Shown: positions 18,355-34,972, counted from the stretch's first letter. The stretch: 35,119 nucleotides of DNA from Mycobacterium sp. NS-7484 (GCF_001953975.1 NZ_MBEJ01000052.1:1-35119); one strand, 5' to 3'. Notes: generated by a model not told the origin, from the sequence alone. Numbers and translations: made by a program.

Positions 18355-21300
18355 CCACCACCGTGCGTGAACATCGCGCCGACAAGGACGTGAAGGTGGC
18401 CCGCTGGGTCGCGATGATCGCCGGGCTCATCGGCTTTCTGTGCGCGGTGGCCACGCCGCTGCTGCCGGTGGTACAGACCACCGCGACGCTCAACTGGCCC
18501 CAACAGGGCGAGCTGAACAACGTCACCGCACCGCTGATCGCCCAGACCCCGGCCACCATGTCGGTCACGGTGCCCTGTGAGGTGATCCGGTCCGTTCCGC
18601 CCGAGGGGGCCATGGTGCTGGGCACCGCTCCCAAGGAAGGCAGGCAGGCCGCGCTCAACGCGTTGTTCGTCAACGTCAACAGCAAGCGCGTCGACATCAC
18701 GGACCGCAACGTGGTGATCGCCAGCGTGCCGCGGGAGAAAGCCGCCGCGTGTGAACGCATCGAGATCACCTCGTCGGAGGACGGTACCTTCGCCACGTTC
18801 GTCGGGTTGACCGATACCAACGGCCAAGAGATGCGCACCGGCTTCGCCGACCCGAACCTGCGGCCGCAGATCGTCGGAGTCTTCACCGAACTCAGTGGCC
18901 CGGCGCCACAAGGCCTTTCGCTTTCGGCGACGCTCGACACCCGGTTCACCTCCAAGCCCACCGTCCTGAAGCTGCTGGCGATCCTGCTCGGGATCGCCAC
19001 CACCGTGATCGCGGTGCTGGCGTTGTGGCGCCTCGACCGGCTCGACGGGCGACGGATGCACCGCGTGATCCCATCGCGCTGGCGCACATTCAGTGCGGTC
19101 GACGTGGTGGTGGTCGGCGGGTTCCTGCTGTGGCACATCATCGGCGCCAACTCCTCCGACGACGGCTACCAGCTCCAGATGGCGCGGGTGGCCGACCACG
19201 CCGGCTACATGTCGAACTACTTCCGGTGGTTCGGCAGTCCCGAAGACCCGTTCGGCTGGTACTACAACGTGCTGGCCCTGATGACCCACATCAGCGACGC
19301 CAGCATCTGGATGCGGCTGCCTGACCTGGTGTGCGGAGTGGTGTGCTGGCTGCTGCTGTCCCGCGAGGTGCTGCCGCGCCTCGGGCCCGCGGTGATCGCC
19401 TCGAAACCGGCACTGTGGGCGGCGGGTCTGGTGCTCCTGGCGGCCTGGATGCCGTTCAACAACGGCCTGCGTCCCGAGGGCCAGATCGCCACCGGCGCGC
19501 TGATCACCTACGTGCTGATCGAACGGGCCATCATCTCCGGCCGGCTCACTCCGGCTGCGCTGGCGATCATCTCGGCCGCGTTCACCCTCGGCATCCAGCC
19601 GACCGGGCTGATCGCCGTGGCCGCCCTGGTGGCCGGCGGCCGTCCGATGCTGCGCATCCTGGTGCGTCGCGGGCGCATCCTCGGCGTGTGGCCGCTGGTG
19701 CTGCCACTGTTGGCCGCAGGCACGGTGATCCTGTGTGTGGTGTTCGCCGACCAGACCTTCGCGACCGTGTTGGAAGCCACCAGGATTCGCACCGCGATCG
19801 GGCCCGCACAGGAGTGGTACACCGAGAACCTGCGCTACTACTACCTGATCCTGCCGACCGTGGACGGCTCCCTGTCGCGCCGGTTCGGCTTCATCATCAC
19901 CGCGCTGAGCCTGTTCGCCTCGCTGTTCATCATGTTGCGGCGCAAGCGGGTTCCCGGTGTGGCCCGCGGCCCGGTCTGGCGGCTGATGGGCATCATCTTC
20001 GCCACGATCTTCTTCCTGCAGTTCGCCCCCACCAAGTGGGTGCACCACTTCGGCCTGTTCGCCGCGGTGGGTGCCGCGATGGCCGCGGTGGTCACAGTGC
20101 TGGCCGGACCTGCGGTGCTGCGCTCGGCACGCAACCGGATGGCCTTCACCTCGGCGGTGTTGTTCGTGCTCGCCCTGTGCTTCGCCAGCACCAACGGCTG
20201 GTGGTACGTATCCAGCTACGGCGTGCCGTTCAACAACGACAAGCCAAACATCGGCGGAATCACGGTCAGCGCCATCTTCTTTGCGCTGTTCGTCATCGCC
20301 GCCCTGTGGGCCTACTGGCTACACCTGCGCCCCTCGGCCGAGGGGCGGTTGACCCGCGCGCTGACCGCCGCGCCGGTGCCGCTGGCCGCCGGCCTCATGG
20401 TGGTGGTGTTCGTCGGCTCGATGCTCTACGGGGTGGTGCGGCAGGAGGGCACCTACTCCAATGCCTCGTCGAACCTGCGGGCCTTCGCCGGCGGCTGCGG
20501 CCTGGCCGACGACGTCCTCGTCGAACCGGACACCAACGCCGGATTCCTCACCCCCGTACCGGGCGACTACGGTCCGCTGGGTCCGCTGGGCGGTGCTGCG
20601 CCGACCGGGTTCACGCCCAACGGCGTTCCGGATCACATTGTCGCCGAGGCGATCCGGATCACCGTGCCGATGCCGGGCATCGATGCCGACTGGGATGCCC
20701 CGGTCGAGCTGAAGGCGCCGGGTGTCAACGGATCGACCGTTCCCCTGCCTTACGGACTCGATCCCGCGCGTGTGCCGCTGGCCGGCAGCTACGTCGAGGG
20801 CCCCGCCCAGCAGGAGAGCAAGCTCACCTCGGCGTGGTACCAACTGCCCGCACGCGACGACGCTCATCCGCTGGTCGTGGTCACCGCGGCCGGAACCATC
20901 ACCGGCAACAGCATCTTCAACGGCCGCACCGAGGGCCAGGCCGTCGAGCTGGAGTACGGGCGCACCGGTCCCGACGGCGCGCCGGTGCCGGCCGGTCGCG
21001 TGGTGCCCTACGACCTGGGCCCCATCCCCTCCTGGCGCAACCTTCGGTTCGACCGCGACGAGATCCCATCGGACGCAACGTATGTCCGGGTCGTCGCCGA
21101 GGACAAGTCGCTGTCTCTCGGGGACTGGATCGCGGTCACCCCGCCCCGGGTGCCCGAGGTCAAGACCGTCCAGGAGTACGTTGGCTCCGAGCAGCCGGTG
21201 CTGATGGACTGGGCGGTCGGCCTGGCCTTCCCGTGCCAGCAGCCCATGTTGCACGCCAACGGCGTCACCGAGGTGCCGAAGTTCCGCATCACCCCGGATT

Positions 21301-21545
21301 ACAACGCCAAGATGAAGGACACCGACACCTGGGAGGACGGCATCAACGGCGGCCTGCTGGGCATCAGTGACCTGCTGTTGCGCCAGCATGTGATGGCCAC
21401 CTACCTGAACAAGGACTGGGGCCGGGACTGGGGCTCGCTGCGTAAGTTCGACACGATCGTCGACGCGACGCCGGCCGAGATCGAGCTGGGCACCGCAACG
21501 CATTCCGGGCTCTACACGCCGGGGAAGATCCGCATCAAGCCGTAG
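18351..21545 (+). CDS. embB: Arabinosyltransferase EmbB, main ethambutol target
   Basis: Partner of EmbA in building the arabinogalactan hexa-arabinoside and principal ethambutol target. The 1064-residue protein (M. tuberculosis 1098) has the standard fold: first helix, jellyroll, polytopic GT-C core and C-terminal carbohydrate-binding region (F-P-C-Q-Q-P-M-L-H). The catalytic loop reads [16 protein letters not shown] with Asp270 equivalent to Asp299 and Met277 to Met306 of M. tuberculosis. Gln274 occupies the position of Ile303, a natural change at a drug-relevant site; Leu275 (position 304) is conserved. [13 protein letters not shown] follows as expected. ATG 18351 overlaps the embA stop. 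A palindrome follows the gene. Confidence 0.97.
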   Translation: MTTTVREHRADKDVKVARWVAMIAGLIGFLCAVATPLLPVVQTTATLNWPQQGELNNVTAPLIAQTPATMSVTVPCEVIRSVPPEGAMVLGTAPKEGRQAALNALFVNVNSKRVDITDRNVVIASVPREKAAACERIEITSSEDGTFATFVGLTDTNGQEMRTGFADPNLRPQIVGVFTELSGPAPQGLSLSATLDTRFTSKPTVLKLLAILLGIATTVIAVLALWRLDRLDGRRMHRVIPSRWRTFSAVDVVVVGGFLLWHIIGANSSDDGYQLQMARVADHAGYMSNYFRWFGSPEDPFGWYYNVLALMTHISDASIWMRLPDLVCGVVCWLLLSREVLPRLGPAVIASKPALWAAGLVLLAAWMPFNNGLRPEGQIATGALITYVLIERAIISGRLTPAALAIISAAFTLGIQPTGLIAVAALVAGGRPMLRILVRRGRILGVWPLVLPLLAAGTVILCVVFADQTFATVLEATRIRTAIGPAQEWYTENLRYYYLILPTVDGSLSRRFGFIITALSLFASLFIMLRRKRVPGVARGPVWRLMGIIFATIFFLQFAPTKWVHHFGLFAAVGAAMAAVVTVLAGPAVLRSARNRMAFTSAVLFVLALCFASTNGWWYVSSYGVPFNNDKPNIGGITVSAIFFALFVIAALWAYWLHLRPSAEGRLTRALTAAPVPLAAGLMVVVFVGSMLYGVVRQEGTYSNASSNLRAFAGGCGLADDVLVEPDTNAGFLTPVPGDYGPLGPLGGAAPTGFTPNGVPDHIVAEAIRITVPMPGIDADWDAPVELKAPGVNGSTVPLPYGLDPARVPLAGSYVEGPAQQESKLTSAWYQLPARDDAHPLVVVTAAGTITGNSIFNGRTEGQAVELEYGRTGPDGAPVPAGRVVPYDLGPIPSWRNLRFDRDEIPSDATYVRVVAEDKSLSLGDWIAVTPPRVPEVKTVQEYVGSEQPVLMDWAVGLAFPCQQPMLHANGVTEVPKFRITPDYNAKMKDTDTWEDGINGGLLGISDLLLRQHVMATYLNKDWGRDWGSLRKFDTIVDATPAEIELGTATHSGLYTPGKIRIKP

Positions 21546-21555
21546 CCTCACCACC

Positions 21556-21616
21556 GCCGGTTTCCACCTCAGGGTTGTTGCGACGCGAATATCGCAGCCC
21601 TGCGGTGGAAATCGGC
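21556..21616. terminator. Bidirectional hairpin between convergent embB and oxidoreductase gene
   Basis: The 19-nt arms at 21556-21574 and 21598-21616 pair with two mismatches around a 23-nt loop, which itself contains tgcga/tcgca. It lies 11 bp after embB and 8 bp from the end of the minus-strand gene, the right place for a shared terminator. No long T-tract is present. Confidence 0.55.
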
Positions 21617-21623
21617 GCTGTGT

Positions 21624-23036
21624 CTAGCGGGTGCGCAGCTGCGCCAGCGCCCGAGTCGCGGCATGGGCGCCGCACATGCCGTGCGCGCCCGGACCGGGCG
21701 GGGTGGCCGCCGAGCAGATGTACATGCCCGGGATGCCGACGTCATAGGGCGCCAAGGTGATCCGCGGCCCGAACGTCAACTGACGGATGTCCTTGGCGCC
21801 GGTGCAGATGTCGCCGCCGACGTAATTCCGGTTGTACACCGACAGCTCCGTGGTCGATCGCACGGCGGTGCCGACGATCCGATCGGCAAACCCGGGCGCG
21901 AACCGTTCGAACTGCGCGATGATGGCCGCGGTGGCGTCGCCGGTAAACCCGTGCGGCACATGGGCATAGGCGTAGATCGGATTGATGTCACCGGCCGAAC
22001 GCCCAGGGTCGGCCACATACTGCTGGCCCACCAGAACAAACGGCCGACGCGGCATGCGTCCGGCATGGATGTCACGTTCGGTGGCCGCGATCTCGTCGAA
22101 GTCACCGGCCAGATGCACGGTGCCGGCCCGGCCCACGTCCGGGTTCGTCCACGGCACCGGGCCGCGGATCGCGAAGTCGACCTTGAAAGCGCCGGGGGCG
22201 TAGCGGAATCGGCGGTAGCCGCGGGCCGCCCGACGCGGCATCCGGTCACCGAGGATGTCGGCGACCGCCGTCGGGGCGAGATCGAACATGGTGATGTCGG
22301 CTTGGGGCAGTTGGGCCGCACTGGCGATCGCGGTCCCGGTGTGGATCTTGCCACCGAGCTCGGCCAGCACTGACGCCAGCGCGTTGGTGATCGCTTGAGA
22401 ACCACCCTCGGCCACAGCCCAGCCGTGCCGGTGCCCGGCGGTGAGGATCCCGAGACCGATCGCCGAGGTCATCGGGTAGTGCAGCGGCCGGAACGTATGG
22501 GCCGCAACGCCGCCGAACAACGCCCGGGCAGCCGGAGTCCGGAAGATGCGCGCGAACACCGCCGCGGGCAGAACTGTGGGGGCACCAAATCGGGCCAACG
22601 CCCACGGGTGCGCCGGGATGCGCAGCAGCGGGCCCATGACGTCGTCGGCCAGGGTGTCGAATCGGGCCGAGGGGCCACCGAACACCGCCCGCCAGCGTGG
22701 GCCGTCGATGCCGAGCCCGGCCGCGGTCTGCTCGACACTGCGGTACAGCAGACCGGCGCCACCGTCGTCAAGCGGATGCGCACAGTCGATTTCGGGCCAG
22801 CGCCAACGCAATCCGTGCCGCTCCAGCTCGAGGTCGGCCAAGAATGTCGAGGCGACGGCCATCGGGTGGATCGCCGCGCAATGATCGACCACGACACCCT
22901 CAAGAGTGCCGGAGCGCACTCCCCCGCCGATCTCGTCGGCGGCCTCCAGCACGGTGACCTCGTGACCCGCGCGGGCCAACACGATCGCGGCCGCAAGTCC
23001 GTTCGGTCCACTGCCCACCACTACTGCCGTACCCAT
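21624..23036 (-). CDS. CrtI/phytoene-dehydrogenase-like FAD oxidoreductase
   Basis: The 470-residue flavoprotein has an N-terminal dinucleotide-binding motif V-V-V-G-S-G-P-N-G-L-A-A-A (glycines 8, 10, 13), the ribose-binding acid Glu31 in V-T-V-L-E-A, and a C-terminal flavin motif G-M-Y-I-C-S-A-A-T-P-P-G-P-G-A-H-G-M. This is the COG1233 group, related to phytoene desaturase and PYROXD2. Substrate unknown; no carotenoid genes are nearby. ATG 23036 has AGGGG six bases upstream and begins M-G-T-A-V-V-V-G, so I prefer it to the upstream TTG at 23066. It occupies the slot between embB and accD4, where M. tuberculosis has Rv3796-Rv3798, and runs convergent to embB. Confidence 0.85.
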   Translation of the reverse strand: MGTAVVVGSGPNGLAAAIVLARAGHEVTVLEAADEIGGGVRSGTLEGVVVDHCAAIHPMAVASTFLADLELERHGLRWRWPEIDCAHPLDDGGAGLLYRSVEQTAAGLGIDGPRWRAVFGGPSARFDTLADDVMGPLLRIPAHPWALARFGAPTVLPAAVFARIFRTPAARALFGGVAAHTFRPLHYPMTSAIGLGILTAGHRHGWAVAEGGSQAITNALASVLAELGGKIHTGTAIASAAQLPQADITMFDLAPTAVADILGDRMPRRAARGYRRFRYAPGAFKVDFAIRGPVPWTNPDVGRAGTVHLAGDFDEIAATERDIHAGRMPRRPFVLVGQQYVADPGRSAGDINPIYAYAHVPHGFTGDATAAIIAQFERFAPGFADRIVGTAVRSTTELSVYNRNYVGGDICTGAKDIRQLTFGPRITLAPYDVGIPGMYICSAATPPGPGAHGMCGAHAATRALAQLRTR

Positions 23037-23055
23037 CGGCGCCCCCTTCACCGTC

Positions 23056-23082
23056 AGCCTAGCCAACTGAGCGCCCAGCCAA
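23056..23082 (-). promoter_or_regulatory. Candidate promoter of the oxidoreductase gene
   Basis: On the minus strand TTGGCT (23077-23082) and TAGGCT (23056-23061) are 15 bp apart, upstream of ATG 23036 and its AGGGG. The -10 fits TANNNT. The spacing is short and the -35 imperfect, so this is tentative. Confidence 0.3.
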
Positions 23083-23093
23083 CTCCCGCCACC

Positions 23094-23120
23094 TGTGGAT
23101 AACTTGTGGATAAATTATCC
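23094..23120. promoter_or_regulatory. Two DnaA-box-like sequences and an adjacent AT-rich palindrome
   Basis: TGTGGATAA occurs at 23094-23102 and again at 23105-23113, exactly 11 bp apart. Its reverse complement TTATCCACA is the classical DnaA box. The second copy runs into ggataaattatcc (23108-23120), a perfect palindrome. The cluster lies just upstream of the candidate oxidoreductase promoter. DnaA or another regulator binding is inferred. Confidence 0.5.
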
Positions 23121-23146
23121 CAGGCGGGGCGTCGCTCGTGGTCAGC

Positions 23147-23171
23147 AAGTGTGCAAACGAATTACACGCTT
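23147..23171 (-). terminator. Possible weak hairpin after accD4
   Basis: aagtgtgcaa (23147-23156) and ttacacgctt (23162-23171) can pair with one mismatch and one wobble over a 5-nt loop, 36 bp beyond the accD4 stop. The stem is AT-rich and there is no T-tract, so a terminator role is weakly supported. Confidence 0.25.
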
Positions 23172-23206
23172 GTGAGTAAGGCTGTGCGATTGTCGGCCGA
23201 GGCAAA

Positions 23207-30198
<6,992 letters not shown>

Positions 30199-30253
30199 GT
30201 TCAAGTCACCTTCGTCGTGCGGGGGCGCCGGGCAGCAGATGCCTGGTTGAGGC

Positions 30254-32143
30254 TCAGTCCGTCTCGTCGGGGAACGCGTTGGCGATCTTGCCGCTGCGCA
30301 GCGATCCGTCGAGGTACGCCGAGCGGCAGGCCCGCCGGCCGATCTTGCCGCTGGAGGTACGCGGGATGGCGCCGGCGGCGGTCAGCAGCACATCGCGCAC
30401 CGTGACGCCGTGGCGCACCGCGATCGCGGCCCGGATGTCGTCGGTGATCGGGCCGACCTCGAGCTTGTGCGCGCCGGGTGCCCGCTCGGCCACGATCACC
30501 AGCTGCTCGGAGGTGTCGTCGGGGTCGCGGTGCAGGCCCGAGTGCGCGTTTTCGAACACCTCGTCGGGCAGCTGGTTGGCCGGCACCGAGAAGGCCGCCA
30601 CGTACCCGGTGCGGACGGCCTTGCTGGCCTCCTGCGCCGAGTACTCCAGGTCCTGCGGGTAGTGGTTACGGCCGTCGATGATCACCAGGTCCTTGACGCG
30701 GCCGGTGATGTAGAGGTCACCGTCGTAGAACGCGCCGTAGTCGCCGGTGCGCACCCAGGTGGCGTCGTCGGCGGCACCCTCGGCGTGCGACGGGCTGGTA
30801 CGCGACTTGAGGATGTTCTGGAACGTGAGACGAGATTCCTCGGGCTTGTCCCAGTAGCCGGTGCCCATGTTCTGGCCACTGATCCAGATCTCGCCGACCT
30901 GGCCGTCGGGCAGCTCGGTCGCGCTCTCGGCGTCGACGATGACGGCCCACTCGTCCACCCCGACCTTGCCGGCCGAGGCCTGGGCCACGGCCTTGGGGGA
31001 ATCCGAGGCGACCTCGACGATGCGTCCGTTGTTGAGCTCGTCGCGGTCGACCGTGATGATCTTCGGCTCTTCCGAGCTCGGCGTGGTGGAGACGAACAGC
31101 GTGGCCTCGGCCAGACCGTAGGACGGCTTGATGGCCTTGGGCGGGAAGCCGAACGGCCCGAACGCCTCGTTGAAGCGGCGCACGGTGGCCGCCGAGATCG
31201 GCTCGCTGCCGTTGAGCACCGCCTTGACGTTCGACATGTCCAGCGGGGTGCCGTCTTTCGGAACACCACGCGCGGCGGCATGGTCGAAGGCGAAGTTCGG
31301 CGCCACCGAGATGGTGCCGCCGGTGTCACCTTCCTTGCGGGCCAGCTCACGGATCCAGCGTTCCGGACGACGCACGAAGGCGGCCGGGGTCATGAACGTG
31401 AAGTAGTGGCCGATCATCGGCGCCAGCAGCGCGGTGATCAATCCCATGTCGTGGAAGAACGGCAGCCAGGACAGGCCGCGGTCACCCTCTTCGCCTTCGA
31501 GCGCCTCGACCACCTGCACGACGTTGGTAGCCAGGTTCAGGTGGGTGATCTGTACACCGGTCGGGATGCGGGTGGACCCCGAGGTGTACTGCAGGTAGGC
31601 GATGGTGGTCTCGTCGGGCTGGTCCGGCTTGACCCACGTGGCGGCGACGTCGTTGGGCACCGCGTCGACGGCGATCACGCGGGGACGCTGGTTGGCCGGC
31701 CGGCTGCGGAAGAACTTGCGCACACCCTCGGCGGCCTCGGTGGTGGTCAGGATCGCCGACGGGTGGCAGTTGTCCAGCACGGCGTGCAGGCGGCCGACGT
31801 GGCCCGGCTCGGACGGGTCGAACAGCGGCACCGCGATGCGGCCGGCGTAGAGCGCGCCGAAGAAGGCGACGAGGTAGTCGAGGTTCTGCGGGCACAGGAT
31901 CGCGACGCGGTCACCGAGCTGGGTGACCTGCTGAAGCCGGGCGGCCACGGCCTTGTTGCGGGCACTGAACTGCGCCCAGGTCAGGTCGCGGGCGACGCCG
32001 TCCCGCTCGGTGGAGAAGTCCAGGAAGCGGTATGCCAGCTTGTCACCACGGACCCTGGCCCAGCGCTCGACGTGTTCGACGATGCTGGCGCCGTCAGGGA
32101 ACTTGATCTGACCGTCCTTGATGAACGGATTGATGAACGGCAT
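30254..32143 (-). CDS. fadD32: Long-chain fatty acid AMP ligase FadD32
   Basis: Activates the meromycolic acid as acyl-AMP and loads it on the N-terminal ACP of Pks13. The 629-residue protein has the adenylate-forming signature [11 protein letters not shown] at 186-196, the A8-type segment [14 protein letters not shown], and the catalytic Lys600 in T-S-S-G-K-I-G-R. It agrees with M. tuberculosis FadD32 from M-P-F-I-N-P onward. ATG 32143 is well supported by AGGAGA seven bases upstream. It is the first gene of the fadD32-pks13-accD4 operon. The 233-bp upstream gap suggests its own promoter, separate from culp6. Confidence 0.97.
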   Translation of the reverse strand: MPFINPFIKDGQIKFPDGASIVEHVERWARVRGDKLAYRFLDFSTERDGVARDLTWAQFSARNKAVAARLQQVTQLGDRVAILCPQNLDYLVAFFGALYAGRIAVPLFDPSEPGHVGRLHAVLDNCHPSAILTTTEAAEGVRKFFRSRPANQRPRVIAVDAVPNDVAATWVKPDQPDETTIAYLQYTSGSTRIPTGVQITHLNLATNVVQVVEALEGEEGDRGLSWLPFFHDMGLITALLAPMIGHYFTFMTPAAFVRRPERWIRELARKEGDTGGTISVAPNFAFDHAAARGVPKDGTPLDMSNVKAVLNGSEPISAATVRRFNEAFGPFGFPPKAIKPSYGLAEATLFVSTTPSSEEPKIITVDRDELNNGRIVEVASDSPKAVAQASAGKVGVDEWAVIVDAESATELPDGQVGEIWISGQNMGTGYWDKPEESRLTFQNILKSRTSPSHAEGAADDATWVRTGDYGAFYDGDLYITGRVKDLVIIDGRNHYPQDLEYSAQEASKAVRTGYVAAFSVPANQLPDEVFENAHSGLHRDPDDTSEQLVIVAERAPGAHKLEVGPITDDIRAAIAVRHGVTVRDVLLTAAGAIPRTSSGKIGRRACRSAYLDGSLRSGKIANAFPDETD

Positions 32144-32280
32144 TTAAAACTCTCCTGTCAGAGCCGTACTCGTCGCGTTGTCGCACGTCACTGGCGGTGC
32201 GTCGCAGCCACTCGGCGGCCGGTACGTACCCAAACCCGGACGATCGTACCGGGCGCGCTCCGGACCCACGGATCACCTGA

Positions 32281-32311
32281 TGAATACATACAACCCGCGA
32301 CGGACGCGCAA
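32281..32311 (-). promoter_or_regulatory. Tentative fadD32 promoter
   Basis: On the minus strand TTGCGC (32306-32311) is followed 15 to 19 bp on by overlapping AT-rich hexamers TATGTA and TATTCA (32281-32290). This would give a leader of about 130 nt before the strong fadD32 ribosome site. Alternative -10s exist nearer the gene, so this is weak. Confidence 0.3.
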
Positions 32312-32337
32312 AGCTCTTATTTTTCTCTTAATGTTAG

Positions 32338-32354
32338 GGGACCGTGATGGTCCC
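32338..32354 (-). terminator. Possible terminator hairpin after culp6
   Basis: gggacc (32338-32343) and ggtccc (32349-32354) form a perfect 6-bp stem over a 5-nt loop, 23 bp past the culp6 stop. Downstream on the transcribed strand comes an AT-rich tract (32309-32337). The stem is short. Confidence 0.4.
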
Positions 32355-32376
32355 GGACAAATCCGGCGCGGCGCGA

Positions 32377-33393
32377 TCAGCCGTGCTTGGGATGCGGCGC
32401 GTTCTCCACCAGGTCCTTGGCCCAGTTCAGCGTCCACTGTGTGGCGGTCTGTCCGTTCTCCACCCAGAACTGCGGGGTGTTGTACAGCGCGTGCACCGGT
32501 CCGGCCGCGCTGCCCGACAGCGTCTCCAACGTCTTGGGCAGATTGAAGATCGAGAACGCTTCCTCGGGCGCCGAACAGATCAGATCGCCCTTGCCGCAGA
32601 TCTGGTTGGTCCGCTTGTCGAGTGCCCCGAAGCCTCCTTGGCGCGGACCCGTCATGGTCAGCCCCATCTCGGACAGCACCGGCACCTCGTGCAGCGTGAT
32701 CTCGGCACCCTGGCCCGGCGGGTTGGGGCCGATGTCCTGCCCGACACCGAGCTGGCGGCGGCCGTCGGCGATCAACGTCACCCCGAGCACCAGGTCCTCG
32801 TCGACCGGACCACGACCGTTACCGATGTCGCTGGCCAGATCCCCGCCGATCACCGCACCCTGCGAGAACCCGGCGATCACATAGCTGGTCAGCGGGCAGC
32901 GGTCGTTCATCTCCGTCATCGCCTTGACCGCGGTGCGCATGCCCTCGGCCCGGCTGTCGTTGTAGGACATCTGCTTGTCGGCGGAGAACGGGTTGTGGAA
33001 CTGGGCGGTGTAGGGGACGGTGTACACCTCGAGGCGGTCCCGGCCGAACTGCTCGGCCAACGGCCGGGTGATGTTGGACATCAACGACATCGGGAACTGC
33101 GTCGGGTTGAACGGGTCGTCGGTGGGCGAGGACTCCCAGGTTCCCGGGATCGAGACCATCATCACGTCGGGGCAGTCCGCGGACTGGAACTCTGGTCGCG
33201 GTTTACGCGTCGTCGACGGGCCGCCGGGCACGCCCGCCGGGGGTTCGGCCGAAGGCGGGGCCGAAGGGGTCTCCGGACGACGCAGGATGATCACCACGAC
33301 CGCGACCACCAGCACCACCACGAGGGCCATTGCCGCAGCGGCTATCAGGGCCAGGATGCGGTGACGCTTCCTGCGGCCGGCGTTTTTTGCCAT
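32377..33393 (-). CDS. culp6: Cutinase-like phospholipase/thioesterase Culp6 (Rv3802c orthologue)
   Basis: The 338-residue envelope-anchored alpha/beta hydrolase has a basic N-terminus ([10 protein letters not shown]), one membrane helix at about 13-37, a proline-rich linker and a cutinase domain. The catalytic triad reads Ser177 in A-G-F-S-Q-G, Asp270 in G-K-G-D-L-I-C and His301 in G-P-V-H-A-L-Y, at the spacing of Ser175/Asp268/His299 in Rv3802c. The Cys pair around the Asp loop is also present. Rv3802c is essential, has phospholipase A/thioesterase activity and is linked to control of envelope lipids. ATG 33393 has GAGGAG upstream at a rather long distance. It follows the DUF732 lipoprotein gene by 42 bp, probably in the same operon. 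Confidence 0.94.
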   Translation of the reverse strand: MAKNAGRRKRHRILALIAAAAMALVVVLVVAVVVIILRRPETPSAPPSAEPPAGVPGGPSTTRKPRPEFQSADCPDVMMVSIPGTWESSPTDDPFNPTQFPMSLMSNITRPLAEQFGRDRLEVYTVPYTAQFHNPFSADKQMSYNDSRAEGMRTAVKAMTEMNDRCPLTSYVIAGFSQGAVIGGDLASDIGNGRGPVDEDLVLGVTLIADGRRQLGVGQDIGPNPPGQGAEITLHEVPVLSEMGLTMTGPRQGGFGALDKRTNQICGKGDLICSAPEEAFSIFNLPKTLETLSGSAAGPVHALYNTPQFWVENGQTATQWTLNWAKDLVENAPHPKHG

Positions 33394-33435
33394 GGGTTAC
33401 TCGGGCTCCTCGCGTACGGGCTGGGTGGTCTGCGG

Positions 33436-33879
33436 TCAGCAGAGATGTTCGGTGGCGATACGGATGTAATCGGTGGCGGCGGCATCGATCTCGGCAGCGC
33501 TCGGCGCGGCCCGGCCGGAGTGCGCGTCGCGCACATCACTGCGCACCAGGGGCAGGACGAAATCCCGCACCGCCTGCTCGCCCTGCTTCGCAGCGCGGGC
33601 CTGGCACACGTACGAGCCGATCGACAATGCCAGCAGCTCACTGGACGGATCGATGCCCGCGGCCTTGAGCTCATCGAGATAGACGTGCTGCTGGGACGTG
33701 ATGGCCACCCGGCCGGTACGGCCCTGCTGCGCGGACACCGCCTGCGGCTGCGCCCCGCCGACCTGGGACGTGGGCAACACGAGGGGCGCCATGATGTCAC
33801 CGCCCGCATCGCAGCCCGTGAGCAACGACGCAGCGGACACCGCTACCACCAGGGTGGCCGACCGTACCGTGTGCTGCAC
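33436..33879 (-). CDS. DUF732-type secreted lipoprotein
   Basis: A 147-residue protein with an N-terminal signal and lipobox L-L-T-G-C (Cys23), so it is probably lipidated and placed outside the membrane. The mature part has the DUF732 pattern: Y-L-D-E-L-K-A-A-G-I-D, then G-S-Y-V-C-Q-A-R and a terminal Cys, the two cysteines probably forming a disulfide. Function of DUF732 proteins is unknown. I chose GTG 33879 because TACGGT lies six bases before it, a leaderless arrangement, and because a start at 33933 would add a non-signal extension. It lies between fbpD and culp6 on the same strand. In M. tuberculosis those two are adjacent as Rv3803c and Rv3802c. Confidence 0.8.
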   Translation of the reverse strand: MQHTVRSATLVVAVSAASLLTGCDAGGDIMAPLVLPTSQVGGAQPQAVSAQQGRTGRVAITSQQHVYLDELKAAGIDPSSELLALSIGSYVCQARAAKQGEQAVRDFVLPLVRSDVRDAHSGRAAPSAAEIDAAATDYIRIATEHLC

Positions 33880-33885
33880 GCTTCC

Positions 33886-33891
33886 ACCGTA
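33886..33891 (-). promoter_or_regulatory. Candidate -10 element for the leaderless lipoprotein gene
   Basis: On the minus strand TACGGT (33886-33891) fits TANNNT and ends six bases before GTG 33879. A separate transcript for the lipoprotein and culp6 could start here. No -35 was identified. Confidence 0.35.
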
Positions 33892-33954
33892 CCGGCTGGT
33901 GAAATGTGCCCCGGCGCAGCTGATTCTGGTCACTACGGCGGCCTGCCCGGACGG

Positions 33955-34869
33955 CTACTTGATGGTGGCGACCAATTCACCCGACATGTAGGCGAGCTGC
34001 GGCGCCCAGCTACCCCAGTCATGCTGACCGGAGGCAGGGATGTCGAAGTGGCCGTTGCTGCCGCCGACGGCCCGGTAGTGCTGGTAGAACGCCCGGTTGC
34101 TGCCCTGGGCCTGATCGCAGACGCCGATCATCGCGGCCGGGTCGCTACACGTGAGCGTGGCCGGGCTGTACACCCACAGCCGGGTGTTGGCATCGGCGAG
34201 CAACTGCACGTGCACGTCGGGGTCATGCCACTTCCAGCGGCCCAGCTGTGGGGCTCCCCACATGCCATAGCTGTCGACGCCGCCGAATTGGGCCAGCCCC
34301 GCGGTGATCGCACCGTTCATCGTGGTGGCCGACGGAGTCAGGAAACCCGACAGCGACCCGGCGAACCGGAACCGGTCGGGATGGAATGCGGCCAGGGTCA
34401 CTGCCGCGGTGCCGCCCTGTGCGGCGCCGACGATGCCGTGCCCGTTCGGGGCGAGGCCTTTGTTGGCGGCCAGCCAGTCCGGCAGCTCCGCGGACAGGAA
34501 CGTCTCCCACTGCTTACTGCCGTCCTGCTCCCAGTTGGTGTACAGACTCCAGGCGCCGCCGGCCGGCGCAGCCACCGAGATACCGCGGCCCGCCAGCGTC
34601 GTCATGGCGTGCCCGGCGTTGACCCAGTTGCTGACGTCGGGTGCGGCGTTGAACGCGTCGAGCAGGAACACCGCATGGGGGCCGCCGCTCTGGAACGCCA
34701 CCGGGATGTCGCGGCCCATCGCCGCCGACGGCACCATCAGGTATTCGACTCCGTCAGCCCGAGCCGGTGCGCCCGTCGTCGCGGACACGGCCCACAGACC
34801 GGCACCGAGCACCGGCGCCAGCAGGGCCAGCAGCATCGCCCGCGTCAGGCTCAACGCACGTCTCATCAT
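33955..34869 (-). CDS. fbpD: MPT51/FbpD, non-catalytic antigen 85-family protein
   Basis: The 304-residue secreted protein has a signal peptide cleaved probably after A-R-A at residue 38 and the antigen 85 alpha/beta-hydrolase fold. It matches MPT51 (Rv3803c) at D-A-F-N-A-A-P-D-V-S-N-W, G-G-V-D-S-Y-G-M-W-G-A-P-Q-L-G-R-W-K-W-H-D-P and G-H-F-D-I-P-A-S-G. The nucleophile elbow reads G-A-A-Q-G at 148-152: Ala150 replaces the serine of true mycolyltransferases, as in known MPT51, which is thought to bind host or wall ligands rather than transfer mycolate. The start is ATG 34869 with AGGAGAGG just upstream; ATG 34866 is equally possible. fbpA is expected immediately upstream. Confidence 0.94.
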   Translation of the reverse strand: MMRRALSLTRAMLLALLAPVLGAGLWAVSATTGAPARADGVEYLMVPSAAMGRDIPVAFQSGGPHAVFLLDAFNAAPDVSNWVNAGHAMTTLAGRGISVAAPAGGAWSLYTNWEQDGSKQWETFLSAELPDWLAANKGLAPNGHGIVGAAQGGTAAVTLAAFHPDRFRFAGSLSGFLTPSATTMNGAITAGLAQFGGVDSYGMWGAPQLGRWKWHDPDVHVQLLADANTRLWVYSPATLTCSDPAAMIGVCDQAQGSNRAFYQHYRAVGGSNGHFDIPASGQHDWGSWAPQLAYMSGELVATIK

Positions 34870-34972
34870 CAACCTCTCCTGCTGCCGGTCGGTCCCAGAT
34901 GTGCCCCCACACACGTAACCCGGGTTGTAGTGAACCACATCGCCGCTTCACCCGACGCTGGAAACGACTGAC

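Noticed and set aside
33955..34869. Active mycolyltransferase assignment for the antigen 85-like gene
   Set aside because: The nucleophile position is Ala150 in G-A-A-Q-G, so it is the non-catalytic MPT51 type rather than FbpA, FbpB or FbpC.
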